A stretch of DNA of 64,000 nt, from assembly GCF_017876655.1 (NCBI RefSeq), contig NZ_JAGIOK010000001.1, forward strand, positions 62,001-126,000, given 5' to 3'. Positions within the stretch are counted from its first letter, which is position 1; every line of letters starts with the position of its first letter. Of the stretch, positions 17,771 through 26,996 are shown in pieces. Made by a program: the position numbers and the translations under genes. The notes under the pieces were generated by a model. That model saw only the letters and a program-made list of their open reading frames with translations, was not told the DNA's origin and did not search any database. The stretch comes from Microbacterium imperiale. Lineage in GTDB: Bacteria > Actinomycetota > Actinomycetes > Actinomycetales > Microbacteriaceae.

Positions 17771-19570
17771 TCAGCCGTCCAACGCCTCGCCGAGCTCGAG
17801 CCAGCGTTCCTCGAGCGTCGTCGTCTCGCCGACCAGCTCGTCGCGGCGCCGTTGCAGCCCCAGCAGTCGCTCGAAGTCGTCGTGCGCGTCCGCGAGCTGC
17901 GCATCGACGTCGGCGATCTCGCGCTGGAGCTTCTCGAGGCGTCGGTCGATCGCAGCGACCTCCTTCTGCGCGGCGCGTCGGTCCGAGCCCGACAGTGCGG
18001 TCGCCCCCGCATCCTGCTGCGTACGGGAAGCGCCGGCCGTGCGGGTGAGTTCGGGCTGCTCGCGACGCAGCCGCAGGTACTCGTCGACTCCTCCGGGCAG
18101 GTGGCGCAGGCGTCCGCCGAGGATGGCGTACTGCTGATCGGTGACGCGCTCGAGGAAGTACCGGTCATGCGAGACGACGATGAGCGTTCCGGCCCACGAG
18201 TCCAGCAGGTCCTCGACCGCCGCGAGCATGTCGGTGTCGAGATCGTTCGTCGGTTCGTCGAGGATCAGCACGTTGGGCTGGTCGAGCAGGATCAGCAGCA
18301 GCTGCAGACGGCGCTTCTGACCGCCGGACAGATCCTTCACGGGGGTCGACAGCTGCGCCGAGCTGAAACCCATGCGCTCCAGCAGCTGACCGGGGGTGAG
18401 ATCCTGCGCCTTCGAGCCCGAGCCGATCGTATAGCTCGTGCGCAGTCGCGAGATCACCACCCGCACCGGGTCGGCGAGGTGCTCGTCGAGCTCGGTCATC
18501 CGCTGCGACAGCGTCGCGACCTTGACGGTCTTGCCGTGCTTGACCCGTCCGGAGGTCGGAACGACGGTGCCCGAGATGAGGCCGAGCAGGGTCGACTTGC
18601 CGGCGCCGTTGACGCCGAGGATTCCCGTGCGCTCGCCCGGCGCGATCCGCCATTCGACCTTCTCGAGCACGACACGGTCGCCGTAGGCGACACCGGCGTC
18701 GAGCACGTCGACGACGTCCTTGCCCAGGCGCGACACCGCGAGGGACTGCAGCGCCACACGGTCGCGGATCTCGGGCACGTCGGCGATGAGCTCGTTCGCG
18801 GCGTCGATGCGGAACTTCGGCTTCGAAGTGCGCGCGGGCGCGCCGCGGCGCAGCCAGGCGAGCTCTTTGCGCGCCAGGTTCTGGCGCCGCGCCTCGATGG
18901 CCGCCGCCTGCCGGTCGCGCTCGACACGCTGCAGGATGTAGGCCGCGTACCCGCCCTCGAACGGCTCGACGAGCCGGTCGTGCACCTCCCAGGTGGCGGT
19001 GCAGATCTCGTCGAGGAACCACCGGTCGTGCGTCACGACGAGCAGCGCACCCGAGCCGGCCGGCCAGCGGCGCTTGAGGTGCTCGGCAAGCCACGCGATG
19101 CCCTCGACGTCGAGGTGGTTGGTGGGCTCGTCCAGGAAGACGACGTCCCAGTCGCCGGCGAGCAGCGCCGCGAGGGAGACCCGCCGCCGCTGTCCGCCCG
19201 AGAGGCCGCGTATGGGCCCCTCCCAGTCGAGGTCGCCGAGCAGCCCCGAGATGACATCCCGCACCCGGGCGTCGCCCGCCCACTCGTGCTCGGCTTGGTC
19301 GCCCACGACGGCATCGCGCACCCGCAGGTCGTCGTCGAGGTCGTCGGCTTGCGACAGGACGCCGACGCGGATGCCGCCGCGGACGGTCACCCGTCCGGAA
19401 TCGGGCTCGACGAGCCCGGCCAGCATGCGCAGCAGGCTCGACTTGCCGTCGCCGTTGCGGCCGACGATGCCGATGCGGTCGCCCTCGTCGACACCGATGG
19501 AGACGCCGTCGAAGACGACCTTGGTCGGATACTCGAGGCGAAGGGCCTCGGCCCCCAGAAGATGTGCCAT
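17771..19570 (-). CDS. ABC-F family ribosome-associated ATPase
   Basis: Encodes 599 residues. Two nucleotide-binding domains lie on one chain with no membrane segments: Walker A GIVGRNGDGKSS and GVNGAGKST, signatures LSGGQRRRVSLAAL and LSGGQKRRLQLLLI, Walker B FLDEPTNHLD and ILDEPTNDLD. The linker between them and a C-terminal coiled coil (residues about 540-599, rich in Glu/Arg/Leu) are Uup-like. ABC-F proteins act in translation or ribosome quality control; some give antibiotic resistance. This one looks like the housekeeping Uup type. A 13-bp direct repeat spans its stop codon. Confidence 0.88.
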   Translation of the reverse strand: MAHLLGAEALRLEYPTKVVFDGVSIGVDEGDRIGIVGRNGDGKSSLLRMLAGLVEPDSGRVTVRGGIRVGVLSQADDLDDDLRVRDAVVGDQAEHEWAGDARVRDVISGLLGDLDWEGPIRGLSGGQRRRVSLAALLAGDWDVVFLDEPTNHLDVEGIAWLAEHLKRRWPAGSGALLVVTHDRWFLDEICTATWEVHDRLVEPFEGGYAAYILQRVERDRQAAAIEARRQNLARKELAWLRRGAPARTSKPKFRIDAANELIADVPEIRDRVALQSLAVSRLGKDVVDVLDAGVAYGDRVVLEKVEWRIAPGERTGILGVNGAGKSTLLGLISGTVVPTSGRVKHGKTVKVATLSQRMTELDEHLADPVRVVISRLRTSYTIGSGSKAQDLTPGQLLERMGFSSAQLSTPVKDLSGGQKRRLQLLLILLDQPNVLILDEPTNDLDTDMLAAVEDLLDSWAGTLIVVSHDRYFLERVTDQQYAILGGRLRHLPGGVDEYLRLRREQPELTRTAGASRTQQDAGATALSGSDRRAAQKEVAAIDRRLEKLQREIADVDAQLADAHDDFERLLGLQRRRDELVGETTTLEERWLELGEALDG

Positions 19571-19637
19571 ATTGCCTCCAGGCTAGGCCAGCCGGGCCGT
19601 GTCGGCCGTTCCGCGGCCGCGACCGCCCAGCCCGGAC

Positions 19638-20135
19638 TCAGTCGCCGAAACCCAGCGAGAGCTTGCGGAGCAAGGCGGCGAGCCGGTCGCGATCGCCCTT
19701 CGACAGGCCCGCGAGCAGCAGGGCCTCGGCGTCGACGAGCCGCGTGATGGCGGCATCCACCCGCACGCGTCCGTCGTCCGTGAGCGTCACCAGGATGCTG
19801 CGACCGTCTCCCGGATCGGATTCGCGGCGCACGAGCCGCCGTCCCACCAGCCGGTCGATGCGGTTGGTCATCGTGCCGCTCGAGACCAGCGTCTGCTGCA
19901 GGAGCTGCTTGGGGCTCAGCTGGTAGGGCTCGCCGGCGCGTCGGAGAGCCGACAGGACGTCCCACTCCCACGGCTCGAGGTCGCTGCGGCGGAACGCCTC
20001 GCGCCGGGCCCGGTCGAGGTGGCGCGAGAGGCGGTCGACGCGCGAGAGGACCTCGAGGGGGGAGAAGTCGAGGTCCGGTCGCTGCAGCGACCACGCTCCG
20101 ACGATGCGGTCCACCTCGTCGGTCTCATGTGCCAT
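19638..20135 (-). CDS. MarR family transcriptional regulator
   Basis: Encodes 165 residues. The winged-helix pattern is clear: EPWEWDVLSALRRAG, the recognition-helix segment SSGTMTNRIDRLVGRRLV, and the wing RRESDPGDGRSILVTLT. The dimerisation helices flank it. The ATG at 20135 gives the usual family length. The tRNA-Gln gene diverges 89 nt upstream. Target genes are unknown; the ABC-F gene downstream on the same strand (67-nt gap) could be cotranscribed. Confidence 0.88.
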   Translation of the reverse strand: MAHETDEVDRIVGAWSLQRPDLDFSPLEVLSRVDRLSRHLDRARREAFRRSDLEPWEWDVLSALRRAGEPYQLSPKQLLQQTLVSSGTMTNRIDRLVGRRLVRRESDPGDGRSILVTLTDDGRVRVDAAITRLVDAEALLLAGLSKGDRDRLAALLRKLSLGFGD

Positions 20136-20224
20136 GTCCTCATTATCGCGGCGAGGCAGCGCGTGCGCGGGCGCGCGGTCGCGGGCTCTGGCAGACTTGA
20201 CGGGCTGCACCCCCGGTGCGGCGG

Positions 20225-20296
20225 TCCGCCGTGGTGTAATGGCAGCACGACAGCCTTTGGAGCTGTGAGGTCTAGGTTCGAGTCCTGGCGGCGGAG
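20225..20296 (+). tRNA. tRNA-Gln (anticodon TTG)
   Basis: This is a complete 72-nt cloverleaf. The acceptor pairs TCCGCCG with CGGCGGA, the D stem is GTG/CAC, the anticodon stem is ACAGC/GCTGT with loop CTTTGGA (anticodon TTG), and the T arm is CTAGG-TTCGAGT-CCTGG. The discriminator is G. CCA is not encoded. The glmU ATG begins at 20298, one nucleotide beyond the discriminator base. Confidence 0.95.
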
Positions 20297-20297
20297 C

Positions 20298-21770
20298 ATG
20301 AGCGACACCCCTCTCGATCCCGACCTCGCCGTCGTCATCCTCGCCGCCGGGCAGGGGACGCGCATGAAGTCCTCGTTGCCGAAGGTGCTGCACCGGATCG
20401 GCGGCCGTCCGCTCGTGGGCCACGTGCTCGACACGGCGCGCGATCTCGCGCCGGCGCACGTCCTCGTCGTCGTGCGTCATGAACGCGACCGCGTCGCGGA
20501 GGCCGTCCTCGGCGTCTCGCCCGAAGTCGTGGTCGTCGATCAGGACGAGGTGCCCGGAACCGGCCGCGCCGTCGAGGTGGCGCTCGACCGGCTGCCCGGC
20601 TTCACCGGCGACGTGCTCGTCCTGAGCGCCGACGTGCCGCTGCTCGACGACGTCGCCCTCGGCGACCTGCTCGCCGTGCACCGCGCTTCGGGGGCAGCCG
20701 CGACGCTGCTCAGTGCGCGTCTTCCCGACCCGACCGGTTACGGCCGCGTCATCCGCGACACCGCGGGCGGCGTCGACCGCATCGTCGAGCACAAGGACGC
20801 GTCGGACTCCGAGCGCGCCGTCGACGAGATCAATGCCGGTGTCTACGCCTTCCGCGCCGAGCCGCTGCGCGACCGGCTCGGTCGCATCAGCACCGCCAAC
20901 GCACAGGCCGAGAAGTACCTCACCGACGTCGTCGGCATGCTGCGCGCCGACGAACTCGGGGTCGCGGCCCAGCTCGTGAGCGATCCCTCGCTGATCGTCG
21001 GGGTGAACGACCGCGTGCAGCTGGCGGAGGCCGGGCGGCTGCTGAACGCGCGCACGGTGCGCCGGTGGCAGCTCGCGGGCGTGACCGTGCAGGATCCGGC
21101 CTCGACGTGGATCGACGTCACCGCCACGCTCGCGCCCGACGTGACGCTGCTGCCGAACACGCACATCCTGCGCGCGACGACGGTCGCCGAGGGCGCGACC
21201 ATCGGCCCCGACACGACCCTGAACGACTGCGAGGTCGGCCCGGGCGCCACCGTCACCCGCAGCGACGCCACCCTCGCCGTGATCGGCGCAGACGCGACGG
21301 TGGGTCCCTTCTCGTATCTGCGTCCCGGCACCCACCTGGGTGAGCGCGGCAAGATCGGCACTTTCGTCGAGACCAAGAACTCCGTCATCGGCGATGGCAG
21401 CAAGGTTCCGCACCTGTCGTACGTGGGCGATGCCGAGATCGGCCGCGGCGTGAACCTCGGCGCTGGAGCGATCACCGCCAACTACGACGACCTGGCCAAG
21501 CACCGCACCGTCATCGGCGATGAGGTGCACGCCGGCTCGCACAACGTCTTCGTCGCGCCGGTTAAGATCGGTGAGGGCGCCAAGACGGGCGCCGGAGCGG
21601 TCATCCGCAAGGACGTCCCGGCCGGTGCTCTCGCCCTCAGCGTCGCCCCCCAGCGCAATGTCGAGGGGTGGGTCGAGAAGAACAGACCCGGTACTGGCGC
21701 CGCCGCAGCAGCGGCGCGCGTGCGGTCTTCACAGGAAGCGGACGATGGCTCGCAAGAAGAACACGGTTGA
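20298..21770 (+). CDS. glmU: Bifunctional N-acetylglucosamine-1-phosphate uridyltransferase / glucosamine-1-phosphate acetyltransferase
   Basis: Encodes 490 residues. It makes UDP-GlcNAc for peptidoglycan. The N-terminal pyrophosphorylase domain has LAAGQGTRMKSSLPKVLH. The C-terminal left-handed beta-helix acetyltransferase shows hexapeptide repeats and the KNSVIGDGSKVPHLSYVGDA and GAGAITANYDD motifs. The ATG lies one base after the tRNA-Gln discriminator, leaving no room for a normal ribosome-binding site. No other start fits the conserved N terminus. The 3' end overlaps prs by 26 nt. Confidence 0.95.
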   Translation: MSDTPLDPDLAVVILAAGQGTRMKSSLPKVLHRIGGRPLVGHVLDTARDLAPAHVLVVVRHERDRVAEAVLGVSPEVVVVDQDEVPGTGRAVEVALDRLPGFTGDVLVLSADVPLLDDVALGDLLAVHRASGAAATLLSARLPDPTGYGRVIRDTAGGVDRIVEHKDASDSERAVDEINAGVYAFRAEPLRDRLGRISTANAQAEKYLTDVVGMLRADELGVAAQLVSDPSLIVGVNDRVQLAEAGRLLNARTVRRWQLAGVTVQDPASTWIDVTATLAPDVTLLPNTHILRATTVAEGATIGPDTTLNDCEVGPGATVTRSDATLAVIGADATVGPFSYLRPGTHLGERGKIGTFVETKNSVIGDGSKVPHLSYVGDAEIGRGVNLGAGAITANYDDLAKHRTVIGDEVHAGSHNVFVAPVKIGEGAKTGAGAVIRKDVPAGALALSVAPQRNVEGWVEKNRPGTGAAAAAARVRSSQEADDGSQEEHG

Positions 21771-22779
21771 CCTCGACGTCTCGCGGGGGACCGCCCCGGG
21801 ACTGGTCGCCAAGACCAAGAAGCGGCTCGTCGTGGCATCCGGTGGGTCGCACCCCGCGCTGTCGACCGAGGTCGCCACCGCTTTGGGCACCGAGCTGGTC
21901 CCCACCGAGCACCGCACCTTCGCGTCGGGCGAGATCCTGACCCGTTTCGAGGTCTCGATCCGCGGGTGCGACTTCTTCCTCGTCCAGTCGTTCGGCCCGC
22001 CGGTCAACGAGTGGCTGATGGAGACCCTCATCATGCTGGATGCCGCCAAGCGCGCGTCCGCGAAGCGCATCACGGTCGTCGCGCCGTACTACCCGTACTC
22101 GCGACAGGACAAGAAGGGACGCGGGCGCGAGCCGATCAGCGCGCGCCTCGTCGCCGACCTGTTCAAGACCGCCGGCGCCGACCGCGTCATGAGCGTCGAC
22201 CTCCACGCGGCGCAGATCCAGGGTTTCTTCGACGGCCCCGTCGACCACTTGTTCGCCAAGCCGGTGCTGCTCGAGCACTTCGAGCGCACGCTGAGAGCCG
22301 ACGACCGCGCCAAGCTGACCGTGGTCTCGCCCGACACCGGCCGTGTCCGCGTCGCGGACACGTGGTCCGACAGCCTCGGCGCGCCGCTCGCGATCATCCA
22401 CAAGCGTCGTGACCCGAACGTGGCGAATCAGGTGACGGTCAACGAGATCGTCGGCGACGTGCGCGGGCGCGTCTGCCTGCTCGTCGACGACATGATCGAC
22501 ACCGGCGGGACGATCGTCAAGGCCGCTCAGGCGCTGAAGAACAATGGCGCCGAGCGCGTCATCGTCGCCGCCACCCACGCCGTCTTCAGCCATCCGGCCG
22601 TCGACCGGCTGCAGGATGCCGCGATCGACGAGGTGGTCGTCACCGACACCATCCCGCTCGGCGACGACAAGCGTTTCCCGGGTCTGACCATCCTGCCGAT
22701 CGCCCCGCTGCTGGCGCGTGCGATCAAGGAGGTCTTCGAGGACGGCTCTGTCACGAGCATGTTCGACGGCGCGGCCTGA
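21745..22779 (+). CDS. prs: Ribose-phosphate pyrophosphokinase
   Basis: Encodes 344 residues. It makes PRPP from ribose-5-phosphate and ATP for nucleotide, His and Trp synthesis. Motifs: YYPYSRQDKKGRGREPISA, the Mg/phosphate site DLHAAQIQGFFDGPVDHL, and the PRPP loop VDDMIDTGGTIVKA. An N-terminal extension of about 25 residues precedes the catalytic core and resembles other actinobacterial Prs proteins. AGGAAG precedes the ATG, which sits inside glmU, so the pair is translationally coupled. Confidence 0.95.
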   Translation: MARKKNTVDLDVSRGTAPGLVAKTKKRLVVASGGSHPALSTEVATALGTELVPTEHRTFASGEILTRFEVSIRGCDFFLVQSFGPPVNEWLMETLIMLDAAKRASAKRITVVAPYYPYSRQDKKGRGREPISARLVADLFKTAGADRVMSVDLHAAQIQGFFDGPVDHLFAKPVLLEHFERTLRADDRAKLTVVSPDTGRVRVADTWSDSLGAPLAIIHKRRDPNVANQVTVNEIVGDVRGRVCLLVDDMIDTGGTIVKAAQALKNNGAERVIVAATHAVFSHPAVDRLQDAAIDEVVVTDTIPLGDDKRFPGLTILPIAPLLARAIKEVFEDGSVTSMFDGAA

Positions 22780-22787
22780 CCGCGCTC

Positions 22788-22811
22788 CGGGACCGGTAAA
22801 AAACGGTCCCG
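22788..22811 (+). terminator. Probable terminator after prs
   Basis: An 8-bp perfect stem CGGGACCG/CGGTCCCG encloses an A-rich loop (22796-22803). No T tract follows, so efficiency is uncertain. Confidence 0.5.
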
Positions 22812-22838
22812 ACACAGGCGGGGCAAAGGTCCGGCCCG

Positions 22839-22844
22839 TAGGAT
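22839..22844 (+). promoter_or_regulatory. -10 element (TAGGAT), leaderless promoter of the P-type ATPase
   Basis: TAGGAT ends 7 nt before the ATG at 22852. The intervening CGGGGGC could also act as a weak ribosome-binding site. Confidence 0.45.
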
Positions 22845-22851
22845 CGGGGGC

Positions 22852-25563
22852 ATGCCTGCCCCTGTCTCCGAGGCGGACTTCTCGTCGCCTCGTCCCTATG
22901 CGCACGACGTCGATGAGGTGGCTGCGGCCCTGCGAACCGGCGAGGACGGTCTGAGTTCGGACGAGGCTGCGACCCGCCTGGATGCCGTAGGCCCCAATGT
23001 CCTGCCGGAGGCGAAACGCACCCCGGCCTGGCTGCGGTTCCTCTCGCACTTCAACGACACCCTGATCTACATCCTGCTCGGCGCAGCGGCGATCAAGGCC
23101 GTGATGGCGGACTGGCTCGACGTCTGGGTGATCCTCGCCGTGGCCATCATCAACGCGGTGATCGGGTTCGCCCAGGAGGGTCGAGCCGAGAAGGCGCTGG
23201 CCGGGATTCGCGGCATGCTCTCGTCCGAGGCCAGCGTGCGCCGTGACGGCTCGTGGCGTCGCATCCCCGCCGCCGACCTCGTGCCCGGTGACGTCGTCCG
23301 GCTCGCGCCGGGAGACAAGGTGCCCGCAGACCTGCGGCTGACGCAGGCCAGCCAGCTGCGGATCGAAGAGGCCGCGCTGACCGGTGAGTCGGTGCCGGCC
23401 TCCAAGTCGACCGCCCCCGTCGACGCCGAGGCGGGCGTGGGCGACCGGTCGTCCATGGCGTTCTCCGGCACCATCGTCTCGGCCGGACAGGGCCGGGGCA
23501 TCGTCACCGGCACCGGGGCCCGCACCGAGATCGGCAAGATCCAGGAGCTCGTCGGGGGAGCGGGAACCCTCACCACCCCGCTGACGCGGCAGCTCGACTC
23601 CTTCGGCAAGGTCCTCACCCTCGTCATCCTCGGCATGGCGGCGGCCATGCTGCTGATCGGGCGGTTCGCGCACGGGATGCCGTTCGGAGAGCTCATCTCG
23701 GCGACGATCGGCTTCGCCGTCGCCGCCATCCCCGAGGGGCTGCCGGCGCTCGTCACGATCACGCTCGCGATCGGGGTGCAGCAGATGGCACGGCGCCGCG
23801 CCATCACCCGCAAGCTCCCCGCCGTCGAGACGCTCGGATCGGTCACGACCGTCTGCTCGGACAAGACCGGCACGCTGACGAAGAACGAGATGACGGTGCG
23901 TCGCATGGTCACCCCCGTTGCGCAGTATGCGGTCTCGGGCCTCGGGTACGAGCCGACCGGCGACATCGAGCGCGTCGACGGAGGCGCTCCTGGGCGCGAC
24001 CTGGCGGCACTGCTCGCGGTGGCCGACCTGTGCAACGACGCGGACCTCGTCTCGGACGACGGCGGCTGGAAGCTCGTCGGCGAGCCCACGGAGGGCGCGC
24101 TGCGCGTCGTGGCGATGAAGGGCGGTCACGCCGGCGAGGCCGACGGCGTCGCCCGCATCGACGTCCTGCCCTTCGACTCCGAGAACAAGTTCATGGCGAC
24201 CCTCAACCAGGGCGCCGATGGGTCGCGCGCCCTGCTCGTGAAGGGGGCGCCCGACCGGCTGCTCGACCGTTCGACGCGTCAGCGGGGCGCGGACGGCGCC
24301 GTCGAGCTCGACCGCGCGTTCTGGGAGGCCGCCGTCGCAGAGCTGAGCGCGGAGGGACTGCGCGTGCTCGCCGCTGCCCGCAAGCCGTCGCGGCTCGACG
24401 CGGTCGGCATCGACGATGTCGACGACCTCGAGTTCCTCGGGCTCTGGGGCATCCTCGACCCCCCGCGTCCCGAGGCCATCGAGGCGATCGCGGACTGCCA
24501 CCGCGCCGGCATCCGGGTGAAGATGATCACGGGCGACCACGCCGGCACGGCCGTGGCGATTAGCCGCGAGATGGGTCTCGTCGGCGAGGACGAGCCGCGT
24601 GTGCTGACGGGCGCCGAGCTCGAGGCGCTCAGCCAGGACAAGCTCAAGGACGTCGTCCGCGACGTCGACGTCTACGCCCGCACGAGCCCCGAGCACAAGA
24701 TCCGGATCGTCCGCGCGCTGCAGTCTCACGGCGAGGTCGTGGCGATGACGGGAGACGGCGTCAACGACGCACCCGCGCTCACGCGGGCGGACGTCGGCGT
24801 CGCGATGGGCATCAAGGGCACGGAGGCGACGAAGGAAGCCGCCGAGATCGTGCTCGCCGACGACAACTTCGCGACGATCCGATCGGCGATCCACGAGGGT
24901 CGTCGCATCTACGACAACCTGCGCAAGTCGGTCGTGTTCCTGCTGCCGACCAACGGCGCCCAGTCGCTCGTCATCCTCGTGGCGGTGGTCTTCGGGCTGG
25001 CGCTGCCGCTCACGCCGGTGCAGGTGCTCTGGGTCAACATGGTCACCGCCGTCACCCTGTCGCTCGCGCTGGCGTACGAGCCCGCCGAACGGGGCATCAT
25101 GGACCGCCCGCCGCGAGCCAACGGCGGGTCCATCATCTCGGGACGCGAACTCGGGTTCGTCCTGATCGTGTCGCTGCTCATCGGTGGCGCGACGCTGGCG
25201 TCCTTCGTCATGGTGCGGGCGATGGGCACCGACATGGAGGGGGCGCGGACCGTCGCCGTCTCGGTGCTCGCGCTCGGCCAGCTCGCGTTCCTCCTCAACT
25301 GCCGGTTCCTGCGCCGCTCGAGCCTCACGATGGACGTGCTCCGCGGCAACCCGGTGATCTGGTGGTCGGCCGGCGCGCTGCTCCTGCTGCAGCTGCTCTA
25401 CACCTACGTGCCGTTCATGAACGCCCTGTTCGAGTCGCGTCCGCTCGCGCCGCAGGGCTGGCTGCTGCCGATCGCGTTCGCCATCGTGATCTTCTTCGCG
25501 GTCGAAGGGCTCAAGGCCCTGCGACCCATCGGAGATCCGATGCAAACGCATAGGGTTTCCTGA
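22852..25563 (+). CDS. P-type cation ATPase, Ca2+-type (class IIA-like)
   Basis: Encodes 903 residues. The N-terminal cation-ATPase domain, the A-domain loop [13 protein letters not shown], the phosphorylation site CSDKTGTLT (Asp337), [10 protein letters not shown] and the hinge [11 protein letters not shown] are all present, with about ten membrane segments. Transmembrane helix 4 has [10 protein letters not shown], and helix 6 carries [16 protein letters not shown]. This pattern fits calcium (PMR1/SERCA-like) or possibly Mn2+ export rather than heavy metals or K+. It has its own predicted promoter and no obvious operon partner. Confidence 0.9.
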   Translation: MPAPVSEADFSSPRPYAHDVDEVAAALRTGEDGLSSDEAATRLDAVGPNVLPEAKRTPAWLRFLSHFNDTLIYILLGAAAIKAVMADWLDVWVILAVAIINAVIGFAQEGRAEKALAGIRGMLSSEASVRRDGSWRRIPAADLVPGDVVRLAPGDKVPADLRLTQASQLRIEEAALTGESVPASKSTAPVDAEAGVGDRSSMAFSGTIVSAGQGRGIVTGTGARTEIGKIQELVGGAGTLTTPLTRQLDSFGKVLTLVILGMAAAMLLIGRFAHGMPFGELISATIGFAVAAIPEGLPALVTITLAIGVQQMARRRAITRKLPAVETLGSVTTVCSDKTGTLTKNEMTVRRMVTPVAQYAVSGLGYEPTGDIERVDGGAPGRDLAALLAVADLCNDADLVSDDGGWKLVGEPTEGALRVVAMKGGHAGEADGVARIDVLPFDSENKFMATLNQGADGSRALLVKGAPDRLLDRSTRQRGADGAVELDRAFWEAAVAELSAEGLRVLAAARKPSRLDAVGIDDVDDLEFLGLWGILDPPRPEAIEAIADCHRAGIRVKMITGDHAGTAVAISREMGLVGEDEPRVLTGAELEALSQDKLKDVVRDVDVYARTSPEHKIRIVRALQSHGEVVAMTGDGVNDAPALTRADVGVAMGIKGTEATKEAAEIVLADDNFATIRSAIHEGRRIYDNLRKSVVFLLPTNGAQSLVILVAVVFGLALPLTPVQVLWVNMVTAVTLSLALAYEPAERGIMDRPPRANGGSIISGRELGFVLIVSLLIGGATLASFVMVRAMGTDMEGARTVAVSVLALGQLAFLLNCRFLRRSSLTMDVLRGNPVIWWSAGALLLLQLLYTYVPFMNALFESRPLAPQGWLLPIAFAIVIFFAVEGLKALRPIGDPMQTHRVS

Positions 25564-25586
25564 TGAGCCGCCGGGGAGCGGGCCGC

Positions 25587-25592
25587 TAGCGT
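25587..25592 (+). promoter_or_regulatory. -10 element (TAGCGT) of the flavin cassette
   Basis: TAGCGT lies in the 11-base string CTAGCGTGAGA that also precedes the DUF427 gene. A leader of about 40 nt follows, with AGGAGG at 25627-25632 six nt before the ATG. Confidence 0.45.
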
Positions 25593-25638
25593 GAGAGCAG
25601 CCCGTCTCCCCGGAGGGCACGACACAGGAGGACCCGCC

Positions 25639-26127
25639 ATGATCCGCACCACTGCCGTTCCCCGTCCGCTCCGCGTGACCGCCGCTGCGGCGTCCGTCGC
25701 CGGTCTCGCCCTCCTCGCCGGTTGCGCGGGTACCTCCGAAGCCGGGGACGCCGCCGCGGGCGCCGACCAGGCCTCGCCGGCCGCAACGCCCGCCGCAGGC
25801 GGCAACACCGGTGCGGCCGGCGCCGGTGGCGCCTACGCCGATGGCTCGTACACCGCCGAGGGCAGCTACCAGACGCCCGAGGGACCCGAGACGATCACCG
25901 TGACGCTGACGATCGCCTCCGACGCGGTCACCGACGTCGAGGTCGTCGGCGAGCCGACGCGTCGCGAGAGCAAGCAGTATCAGGCCGAGTTCATCGGCGG
26001 CATCGACGAGCTCGTCGTCGGCAAGAGCCTCGACGACATCGAGGTCGACCGGGTCGCCGGATCGTCGCTGACCAGCGGCGGATTCAACGCGGCGGTCGAG
26101 GAGATCCGCGCCGACGCAGCGGCATGA
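25639..26127 (+). CDS. FMN-binding domain lipoprotein
   Basis: Encodes 162 residues. The lipoprotein signal has lipobox LLAGC (Cys29), followed by a low-complexity Ala/Gly/Pro linker (about 30-65) and one FMN_bind domain (about 66-160). The domain ends in VAGSSLTSGGFNAAV, aligning with the flavin-attachment motif (S/T)GA(S/T)xT; the acceptor is probably Ser143. The first Ser/Thr of the canonical motif is Ala here. It should sit outside the membrane with covalent FMN. apbE follows in a 4-nt overlap, which strongly supports flavinylation. Confidence 0.88.
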   Translation: MIRTTAVPRPLRVTAAAASVAGLALLAGCAGTSEAGDAAAGADQASPAATPAAGGNTGAAGAGGAYADGSYTAEGSYQTPEGPETITVTLTIASDAVTDVEVVGEPTRRESKQYQAEFIGGIDELVVGKSLDDIEVDRVAGSSLTSGGFNAAVEEIRADAAA

Positions 26128-26996
26128 CCGCCGCCGCGGTCCCGGCCCAGCGCTGGGACTTCGAGGCGATCGGCACGTCCTGGCGCATCGACAGTGCGAC
26201 GCCGCTCGGCGAGGAGGATCGTGCCGCGGTCAGCGCCGTCATCGACGCATTCGATCGCGAATGGTCGCGATTCCGCGCCGACTCGGTCGTGTGCGGCCTC
26301 GCGTCCGGAGGGTCGGTGCCCGCCCCGGCCGACGCCGGCGACCTGCTGGGGGTCTACGCCGCGCTCGACGACGCCACCGCGGGAGCGGTGAACCCGCTCG
26401 TCGGCGATGCGCTCGCGCGCCGTGGGTACGACGCGGACTACTCGTTGCGCGACCGCGGTCCCCAGGCCGCGCCGGTCGACTGGCGGACGGTGCTGGATGC
26501 CGCCGGCGGGCGGCTCACGCTGCGCCGTCCGGCGCTGATCGACATCGGGGCGGCGGGCAAGGGACGGCTCGTCGATCTCGTGCTGGCGGTGCTCCGCCCG
26601 CGAGTGACCGGATGGCTCGTGGTCGACGCGAGCGGTGACCTCGCCGTTCGCGGCATCCGGCAGCGCATCGCGCTCGAGCACCCGTTCGACGCGACGCGGG
26701 CTATCGGGATCTGGTCGATCGCCGACGCGGCCCTGTGCGCGTCGGCGGTGAACCGACGGGCGTGGGGCGACGGGCTGCACCACGTGCTCGATGCCCGCAC
26801 CGGCCAGCCGGTGCGCTCGTACGCCGCGACGTGGGCGGTCGCCGCGGACGCGATGACGGCCGATGCCGTCGCCACCGCCCTCTTCTTCGACGGCGGTCCG
26901 CGATTCGCCGCGGATCGCGACGCGTCGTGGGTGCGGATGCGCACCGACGGCACGGTCGAATGGTCCCCTGACTGCGAAGCGGAGCTGTTCTCATGA
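26124..26996 (+). CDS. apbE: FAD:protein FMN transferase (ApbE family)
   Basis: Encodes 290 residues. ApbE attaches FMN from FAD through a phosphoester to Ser/Thr of target proteins outside the cytoplasm. Visible: N-terminal FEAIGTSWRID, the ALIDIGAAGKGRLVDLVL core, WLVVDASGDLAVRG, and the late TWAVAADAMTADAVATALF metal-binding stretch. No signal peptide or lipobox is evident, so how the enzyme meets the exported lipoprotein is unclear. It overlaps the genes on both sides by 4 nt. Confidence 0.9.
   Translation: MTAAAVPAQRWDFEAIGTSWRIDSATPLGEEDRAAVSAVIDAFDREWSRFRADSVVCGLASGGSVPAPADAGDLLGVYAALDDATAGAVNPLVGDALARRGYDADYSLRDRGPQAAPVDWRTVLDAAGGRLTLRRPALIDIGAAGKGRLVDLVLAVLRPRVTGWLVVDASGDLAVRGIRQRIALEHPFDATRAIGIWSIADAALCASAVNRRAWGDGLHHVLDARTGQPVRSYAATWAVAADAMTADAVATALFFDGGPRFAADRDASWVRMRTDGTVEWSPDCEAELFS

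Noticed and set aside
21637..25620. A 1327-codon open frame on the minus strand opposite prs and the P-type ATPase
   Set aside because: It is the mirror of real codons in GC-rich DNA: its composition is Arg/Asp/His/Gln-rich with no domain, and the plus strand carries two well-conserved genes.
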